From Xanthoparmelia taractica (lineage: Eukaryota > Ascomycota > Lecanoromycetes > Lecanorales > Parmeliaceae), in NCBI GenBank assembly GCA_033085395.1, contig JANQBS010000017.1, forward strand, positions 1 through 64,000: a stretch of 64,000 bases of DNA. Direction: 5' to 3'. Each line of letters begins with the position of its first letter. Position 1 is the stretch's first letter. Positions 57,053 through 64,000 of the stretch are shown piece after piece. A model generated the notes under the pieces. That model had not been told where the DNA came from. It did no database searches and saw nothing but the letters and a program-made list of their open reading frames with translations. Made by a program: the position numbers and the translations under genes.

Positions 57053-58159
57053 TCAGTACCTCTGCGGCTTCGCTTTCTTGGCGAGCTGTTCCAGTTTCTT
57101 CCTTCTATCCTCCTTCTCCTTCTTGAGCTTCGCTTCTAGCCTCGCCTCCTCTTCATCTTCCTTTCTTGCAGCCTTCGTTGCCGCCGTCTCTTCCTCTTCC
57201 ACGTCCGTAAAGCCAGCCTCCATGTCATCGGATCCATCAGAACCATACTCGTCCTCTTCGATATCGTCCAGGTCATCCTCGTCAGTGGCTGCGTATTCGT
57301 CATATCGGGATTTGCGAAGAGCATTGGCATCTCGCTCTCTCGCGGACGATGGTCTGGCGCCGGTCGAGGAGGCTGGCTTCATCGTTCCTTTGTAAGTGGG
57401 CTGTGGTAGCTGGGGTTTGGGTTTTGCTGTGCCCTTGTAGGCTGGAGCTGCGATCTTCTTGTTTGCCACAGATCCCGGAGCCGGACTGCTGCTTAGACTA
57501 CCAGAAGACCCGGGGCGGCTGTCATTTTTGATACCGAGCTTCTTATCTCTCATTGCCTTCTTTTTCAACTTGAGCTCTTTCTTGTAGCTTGGCGCAATCT
57601 GTTCCTTGGGCTTATGACTGATGGTGCCTACTGGAGGCTTGGATTGGTTTGCCTTGGCCCGAGCCATGATTTCTGCATATGACCCTTTCTTTGGTGCCTT
57701 CAGAGTGTCTCCCGCAGGTGTTGTGGGAGTAGCAGAAGCCGGGTCGGGTCTGCTAGTACCGCGATAAGGCATGGCAGGGCTCGAAGATGAGACAGTGATG
57801 GGAGGCTTTGACGGCCTTGCCGGCGGATTGGTCGATGATGTCGTACGAGAGATCTGTCCACTTGCCATGCTGTTCCTCATCATCTTGCCGTCCCGACCTG
57901 CTATTCCATCTTCCGCTTTGCGCTTATTACTTTGAGCTTCGTCGGTATTCGCTGGCGAGACATCATTCGGGGCTTGAATGCGATGGTGCTGGAAGACCAT
58001 ATCACGTGGTTTCTCAACCTGAGGCCGCGGAAGTGGCATGGGAGATTGTGGGCCATTGTTGCCAATGGAGCTCAGTACGGAGTTGAAGAACTAGATAAAA
58101 GGGTAAGCATTCGGAGAGAATGAAACGACCGAGATGAAGCGCCGGTGACTCACGCTCAT
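57053..58159 (-). CDS. SPT2: SPT2 chromatin protein
   Basis: Histone H3-H4-binding elongation factor that limits cryptic transcription. Two exons: 58159-58154, which encodes only Met-Ser, and 58090-57053; intron GTGAGT..CTAG; 347 aa. The start FFNSVLSSIGNNG after MS is the fungal SPT2 N-terminus and supports the two-codon exon. The middle is basic and low-complexity (KKELKLKKKAMRDKKLG). Repeats of AYKGTAKPK and TYKGTMKP follow. The C-terminal SPT2 domain has SRYDEYAATDEDDLDD, MEAGFTDVEEEE and a Glu/Lys helix ending KKAKPQRY. It shares a 491-bp divergent promoter with ribosomal P2. Confidence 0.92.
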
Positions 58160-58650
58160 GATGGGTGTCTTATCGTCTTTCTGGGTTCAGTACTACCGCG
58201 GGTGGTCGGTGGGTAGGCGTGAAGGACTCATACTATTGCTCCGGGCTGGTAAAAGCCTTGTCGATGAAATTGTGATAACACTCCGAGTTTGACCTGAGCG
58301 AGTGTACAACAGTTGCCGGTGCTGTCTGGTAGAAAGACGAAAGGATGTTGAAAGACAATGGTCTGTTCCATTTGCCTCGCGATTTAATCGCATCTCATTG
58401 CTCCAAATGCAGCCCTATATCGGAAAAGGCTTTTAGCGCTTCCCACAAACTACTTTCTCACAACTCACACTTCAAGCTTGACTCACCACATCAATAATTA
58501 AGAACTTGACGTATCAGTCTCCGCTCACCTCGCGGTTAAATCGATTGATTCTCCTGTTCGAAACACCATACACCAATAACAGTGCGAAGCCTACCCTTCG
58601 TTGAGCGCGATTCTTCGAACCGGACTAACATATGCCGCAGGATAATCATC
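58160..58650. promoter_or_regulatory. Divergent promoter, SPT2 and ribosomal P2
   Basis: 491 bp between ATGs facing apart. An acceptor-like GCCGCAG at 58634-58640, just before the P2 ATG and preceded by a CTAACA branch-like motif, suggests a 5' UTR intron in the P2 transcript. Confidence 0.5.
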
Positions 58651-59049
58651 ATGAAGCATCTCGCTGCATACCTTCTTCTCGGCCTCGGTGGTAATACCTC
58701 ACCATCTGCCGACGACGTTAAGGGTGTCCTTGCGTCGGTTGGTATCGACGCCGATGAGGAGCGCTTGGAAAAGCTGATCGCTGAGCTGAAGGGCAAGGAC
58801 TTGCAAGAGGTACAACATAATCTTTAAGAGAAATCCAATTGTTACGGGTCTAACAGCATTCCATAGTTGATTGCAGAAGGGGCCACGAAGCTCGCCTCGG
58901 TTCCATCGGGTGGAGGGGGTGGAGGAGCAGCCGCCGGCGGACCTGCTGCAGGGGGCGCTGCACCTGAAGCCGCTGAGGAGAAGAAAGAGGAGAAGGAAGA
59001 GGAGAAGGAGGAATCAGACGAGGATATGGGCTTCGGTCTCTTCGACTAG
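58651..59049 (+). CDS. RPP2: 60S acidic ribosomal protein P2
   Basis: Stalk protein of the large ribosomal subunit that contacts elongation factors. Two exons, 58651-58809 and 58867-59049, with a GTACAA..ATAG intron; 113 aa. The N-terminus MKHLAAYLLLGLGGNTSP is the P2 dimerisation helix pair, followed by VLASVGIDADEERL, a Gly/Ala hinge, a Glu/Lys acidic run and the universal terminus DEDMGFGLFD. MKHLAAYLLL and GIDADEERL point to P2 rather than P1. Confidence 0.97.
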
Positions 59050-60213
59050 ATCAACATGGATTTGGCGATATGGTGGATGGCAACTTACGAAAGGTGGAAT
59101 GCGGCGTGGTATCATGTTCATACAAGTCTCGATGACGGCACACGAATGAAAGAATAGCAAAATTTGCCGCCATGAATCATGTACTCGAACGCATGCCTAT
59201 GTATCACTGCTATCTAAGCCCTGTATTGGTCCAGATCGCATATTTGGTGTCCATGTTGTGAAAAGATGTTTGGAGCATGTAACAACTCCGCTCAGCTTAG
59301 CGAAAGTTCTAATTGGAGAGCTGGCTATGGAAGACGTATTGGCCCAGTGCTTTCTGTTCTCTCAGCTCAGATACTGCCCAAAGCGTCCACGCCAGTCACC
59401 TTGGGGAATGACCGGTCCCATCATCCGGTCGCTGTCAGAGCGCATTGTCAAGACTATCTAGATCATTATACCATATTTAAAGCCTCGAGATGGCAAACGC
59501 CGCGGCGTTATGGACACCTGTAACAGGCATGGGCGCATAGTCACAGACCTATTAGACGAGGCATAGGCCTACAGAGTCGGTCGTAAGTTTGATTAATGCG
59601 ACCTGCATTGTGCTGTAGATACGACTCTCTTCTCAAATTGCAAAAGGAAGGCGCAGAGTTACTTGCTTGCAAGGTATAGAGCGTGTGGTACTGGACCTCA
59701 GCGAGCCGGAGGAAGAACGTAGAACATGAGGAGCACCAGAAGCGTTGTGTCTACTTATCTTTCTCATACTACATATAGTTGGAAAGCGAGTCTCAAGGCC
59801 TCAAGCACCCGGAAGGGTGCGAACAGAATAACAAGTAGAGCAATCAAAAATGAGGTTGGTGTTGTCCAGTCTCCTAATAAGCGTGAAGAGCGTAAGTCAG
59901 TCCCTTATTCCGCTGATACGCACATTCTCAGGCTCCGACTCCGATCAAGGGCACGCAAAGTGGCACTCTTAATCTTGGCCACTACATCAATATCGAGCTC
60001 ATTGGTAGTGAAGAGCAAGGAAAAGTGACATTGCGAGAGGTTTCAGACTCGGAGACTACTTTGTAGAGGTTTGTAAAGGCTAGTTCTCATACAGTTAGAG
60101 CTTGTTCGAGCTAAGCGAATGGAACACGCAAAACCAACGACCTGAAATTTAGACACTCAACATCAACCTCGAACTGAATTCGATCAACAGCAACACAGCT
60201 CAAGAGTGCAATC
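59050..60213. other. Intergenic, no supported gene
   Basis: 1.16 kb between two ribosomal protein genes. Short ORFs only (for example 59258-59461 and 59726-60028), without domains or splice support. Probable P2 3' UTR at the left and uS19 promoter at the right. Confidence 0.5.
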
Positions 60214-60924
<711 letters not shown>

Positions 60925-61777
60925 ACAGAGGAATGGGGGTTGAGAGAGATGCTGTCTGTTTCTAGCTTGAGTAGTGCAATTGAAGGGATTCACAACACAA
61001 CCATCTACGTAAATCCAAGCACGACCTGGTTTGGATCTTGTACCTTTCCCTGCACAAAGGTTTCGCTTCTCGGCCGCAAACAGATTGTCCTTCAGTGACG
61101 GATATGGGAAGCCCTGGGTTGATCTTGCTCTATTCTTCCGGTCTTCTCCTAGCTACATGACGTGTACCCGAGAAACCATTCCTTCTGCGTGCACACTGGC
61201 AGAGTTCAAATATAAACAGTTTGGAGTATATTGTCGACAAGATACGCTCAATTGTTTCCGATTGGAGGCCTTATCAGCTTGTAGTCATAGAGCGTCGCCG
61301 TGATTGCTCTGTCACTGGCTGGGAATCTGTTCTGCCCAAGTTTACGTACTTGTTATCGTCATTAGACGCCTCTGGATCGATTCCGGCATGCCTGCTGCCC
61401 CAATGACCAGGCGAAGGACCACGAGAGCATACTGAGCTTGACTCGTTGTGGGTTTGGTTACATAGCTGTTCACTTACACGCAACACCGAGGACAATACAC
61501 AAACTCGAAGGAATATGGACAATTACGAGTAATCTCCCTTTAATGCTTTTTGTTTACATGCTACTATGCTATACGTACACGTCAAAACTCTCACTCATCG
61601 ACAACACCATTAAGTCTTCTGACGTCGAAGTTGGTATTAAACTAACATTGAACAAAAACCACCACGAGCGCATGAAATAGTATCCTAGACGGCGGTAGGT
61701 ATTTTCGCGTAATTGAACAAATGTTGCGCCTTTCGCGCCAAAAATCGTTGGATACATGAAGGCACACTGCATAAAGA
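60925..61777. other. Intergenic, convergent 3' ends
   Basis: 853 bp between the uS19 stop and the GPI-protein stop. Short ORFs only, no recognised domain. Confidence 0.5.
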
Positions 61778-62727
61778 CTATCCCAGGTAGACAACACCAA
61801 CGATAGCGCAAAGGACTAACGCGAAGTTACTCGCTGCCACCGTAACACCATTGCTCCTTGTTGCCGATGGGCTTGGGCTGCTGCCAGTGCTGCTGGAAGT
61901 GCTCTCGCTTGAGGGCGAGGACGTTGAAGACGACGTGGAGGACGAGGAGGACGAAGATTTCGATGATGTTGCATGAGGCTTGGCGCTGCTCAGGGTCGAG
62001 TTGCCAGTCGAGTTGCCAGTTGAGTTGGTACCGGACATGGTCTTGTTCGCCGTGCCGCCTGTGCTCATTGTCGAGTTCGTGCCTGAGCCAGTGGTAGTAG
62101 TCGAGTTGCTCGATGAACTAGCGGCACCCGTGGAGTTGCTTGATTTGGATCCCGGTGCCACAACAGGAATCCCAGCGCCACTTTTTGAACTAGGGGAGGC
62201 GGTCGAGGAGGATGAGGAAGCAGTGACCGAGCCAGTTGAAGGTTTGGAGGTTGAAGCCGAGGCGAAAGCGGCGGCGGCGTTGGTGGGGCAGGTTGAGCAG
62301 CCGCCAAACAATTGGAGCATGCCTGAATAGTTGACAGTGTCCTCGCCCTGTTCGATCCTCAATGCGTAGTTGCCGGCATCGGGAAGCGACTTGGGTGGGG
62401 TCCAAGTAATGGAATTTCCTTCGGCGCCAGATGCGATTGGCGGAATTGGTACAATCTGAAGATTACTGGCGGGGCCTTGTTCGAGGACGATATTCACGCC
62501 CTGGAGTCATAATCGGTCGTCAATCGTCTGGTGGCATCAGGGTAGGGATGGGGAGGAAGAAGTGGTCTTACGTTGCCATTACCACCTGCCCATCCAATGG
62601 TTTGCTGGACACCAGCGATCAGACTAGTTGGAATGGTGGTGAAGTGAAGACTGGTTGTTGTAGGAGTTTGAGCGACTGTAGCAGCGATCAATGTCGCGCA
62701 AGCGAAGAGGGTGCTTGAGAGATGCAT
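61778..62727 (-). CDS. GPI-anchored Ser/Thr-rich surface protein
   Basis: Two exons, 62727-62572 and 62500-61778, give 292 aa. A signal peptide is clear (MHLSSTLFACATLIAATVAQ, cut likely after VAQ). Residues about 25-130 form a small beta-rich domain of the Kre9/Knh1-N-terminal/Ser-Thr-rich GPI family (IGWAGGNGN, NIVLEQGP, NYALRIEQG). A run of Ser, Thr and Asn-X-Ser/Thr follows, expected to be heavily glycosylated. The C-terminal hydrophobic tail (ASNFALVLCAIVGVVYLG) after a small-residue site fits GPI-anchor addition. It is expected at the plasma membrane or cell wall. A 92-base polypurine tract lies upstream. Confidence 0.88.
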
Positions 62728-62861
62728 CTCGCTTGGGGATTGAGTCTAGGAAATGAGTATTGAGTATATGAATGAGTAAGGTAAGGCGATTTGAGATGGA
62801 TTGATTATGAGGGTTGGTATTGTTACGGAAAGATGCTTTGATGTCTGAGAAGGAGTGAGAG

Positions 62862-62892
62862 ACAGCAGCAGCAGCAGTAGCAGTAGCAGTAG
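62862..62892. repeat. CAG/TAG trinucleotide repeat
   Basis: About ten triplets, CAG then alternating TAG and CAG, in the upstream region of the GPI-protein gene. Simple repeat, probably non-coding. Confidence 0.8.
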
Positions 62893-62965
62893 AAGTTGAT
62901 AAGGATAGTAGTATGCTTTGCTAAATGAGTGAATTGACTTGTTTATCAGGATTGTAGCAAATTGC

Positions 62966-63057
62966 GAAAAGGAGAAAAGAAGAAGAGGAAGAAGAGGAAG
63001 AAGAGAAGAAGAGAAGAAGAGAGGAAGAGAGGAAGAGAGGAAGAAGAGGAGGAGGAA
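62966..63057. repeat. 92-base polypurine tract
   Basis: Only A and G for 92 bases on the + strand (GAA, GAG and GGAA units). It lies about 240-330 bp upstream of the GPI-protein ATG, so on that gene's coding strand it is a long CT tract of the sort found near fungal transcription starts. Open frames across it are artefacts of composition. Confidence 0.85.
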
Positions 63058-63659
63058 TTAAAAATGATGTGCCGCAAACAAGCAGAAATGGGAGAGTGAA
63101 CGAAGGCCAAGTGTACTTCGTACCAAGTGAAAAACTAAAAGCCAAACTAATGCCGGTTGGAATTACCTTAAGGGGCCATATGCACCCACGGGTCTTCCTT
63201 GTACTTACCTAATAGAGTAAGGTTAGATCAAAAACTAGCATCTGGCGTGTTTCAGATGAAGCGATCAATCATCAACCCTCGCTTCCACCTCCTAATCATC
63301 TGAAGTAATCTTACCTTAGAAGTACTTCTACCGTAATTTACTTTACAGTACCCTACTTTAGCTTATACACCCGTTCGAAATTCAAAATCCCGTCTTCACA
63401 TGAGTACCTTATAAAACAAGCACCAAAGGTACTCTCTGATCAGTGATTGGCGATAGGTATCAGCAGATCCATCCGACACGTGATGCTGCCTCTGTCACTG
63501 GCATTGCTCCTCGAATGTGCATAAATTGTGACAGAGTCGTCGTGTGCATTTAATGGCTTGGAAGAGCATCGTCTAGCCAGACGTTGGCACGGATATGGAT
63601 ATTTACACGGCATTCTCTCCTTATTCCCACCTTACACATGCCTTCTAAGCCCTGTCCTT

Positions 63660-64000
63660 TCACTGCTCCGGCCTTTGGAGGCCCATCCTCTGCAATATCG
63701 ACGGAGCTTTCTTATCCGCTAGCACTGCCTCTTGAGCTTCTCTCCTCTGCTTTTCCTTCTCCCTCTCCTCCGCCATCGCTTGGAGCCTCATGATTCTCTT
63801 TTCCTCGGCTTCCACGTTCTTTTTCGCGTAATGCGCTTTCAACCCCCCAAGATCGGCCGAGTGGCCAGCTGGGATGTTGTAGGGCGAGCCAGAGTTGAAA
63901 CCTCTGGTGAGCACAATGTATCAGTCTAAAGGGTCGAATCATAGTGGGCAAGTATGACGGCGAGAAAGTGTCTAGGAAGAGAGCTCATGACCAGTGTTCG
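63660..64000 (-). CDS. 3' end of an unrecognised gene, partial
   Basis: The last exon appears to run from about 63903 (acceptor CACCAG) to the stop at 63660, encoding about 81 residues. It begins near GFNSGSPYNIPAGHSADLGG and continues as a charged helix (KAHYAKKNVEAEEKR, then EEREKEKQRREAQEAV), ending with PSILQRMGLQRPEQ. Upstream exons lie at or beyond the right edge. The family is not recognised; the long Glu/Arg helix suggests a coiled coil. Confidence 0.6.

Larger units (their letters stand above)
62728..63659. promoter_or_regulatory. Upstream region of the GPI-protein gene
   Basis: 932 bp containing the two simple repeats listed separately. From about 63150 to 63440 it is rich in short TAAG/CTTA-type words (ACCTTA, CTTACC, AGTACTT). 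No gene seen. Confidence 0.5.

Noticed and set aside
62921..63145. Ser/Leu-rich minus-strand frame
   Set aside because: It is a by-product of the polypurine tract; the long Ser run is pure CT repeat.

Overview
This window is nuclear DNA from a filamentous ascomycete (Pezizomycotina). Three things show this. The genes are split by short introns of about 50-160 bp with GT..AG ends and CTRAC-like branch points. The gene set is fungal (Zn2Cys6 regulator, DapB, Nop12, Dep1/Sds3, Mpo1, SPT2, a GPI-anchored Ser/Thr-rich protein). The first 4.2 kb is TA-rich DNA almost free of CpA/TpG, the footprint of repeat-induced point mutation (RIP). The class (for example Dothideomycetes or Eurotiomycetes) cannot be settled from the window alone.

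Layout. Positions 1-4255 are a RIP-mutated transposon graveyard. Its left part can still be read on the + strand as the 3' half of a Ty3/Gypsy element (integrase, then chromodomain), with stops where Trp and Gln codons stood. An island at about 3290-3720 escaped RIP and holds a 193-bp foldback element with a tRNA-like A box. From about 4260 to the right edge the DNA is gene-dense and of ordinary composition. In order: a 1604-aa F-box-like/zinc-finger protein (-), AMP deaminase (+), Rad17 (-), an unrecognised 868-aa protein (-), a She3-like coiled-coil protein (-), Nop12 (-), Dep1/Sds3 (+), a SET/MYND protein (-), cystathionine gamma-lyase (-), a NUFIP1-like CCCH protein (-), a Ty1/Copia scrap with oppositely oriented LTR pieces (35.4-36.0 kb), Mpo1 (-), mitochondrial ATP synthase alpha (+), a Zn2Cys6 regulator (+), an NTF2-like protein (+), a gene-poor stretch (46-48.6 kb), RNA polymerase III subunit Rpc25 (-), RNA polymerase II subunit Rpb7 (+), DapB (+), NAD(P)H-hydrate dehydratase (+), SPT2 (-), ribosomal P2 (+), ribosomal uS19/S15 (+), a GPI-anchored surface protein (-), and the 3' end of a gene leaving the window (-).

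These are mostly housekeeping genes with no operon-like logic. Themes are RNA polymerase, chromatin and transcription (Rpb7, Rpc25, Dep1, SPT2, Zn2Cys6), ribosome synthesis (Nop12, NUFIP1-like, P2, uS19), purine and sulfur metabolism, and mitochondrial energy. Several genes are visible only after splicing is rebuilt. The clearest is Rpc25: seven coding exons, a 12-nt first exon, none of it apparent as a long ORF. Rpb7 and Rpc25, members of one protein family serving Pol II and Pol III, lie head to head about 0.86 kb apart. No biosynthetic cluster, CRISPR array, rRNA or intact tRNA was found. Exon boundaries were derived by hand from reading frame, splice signals and family expectation.
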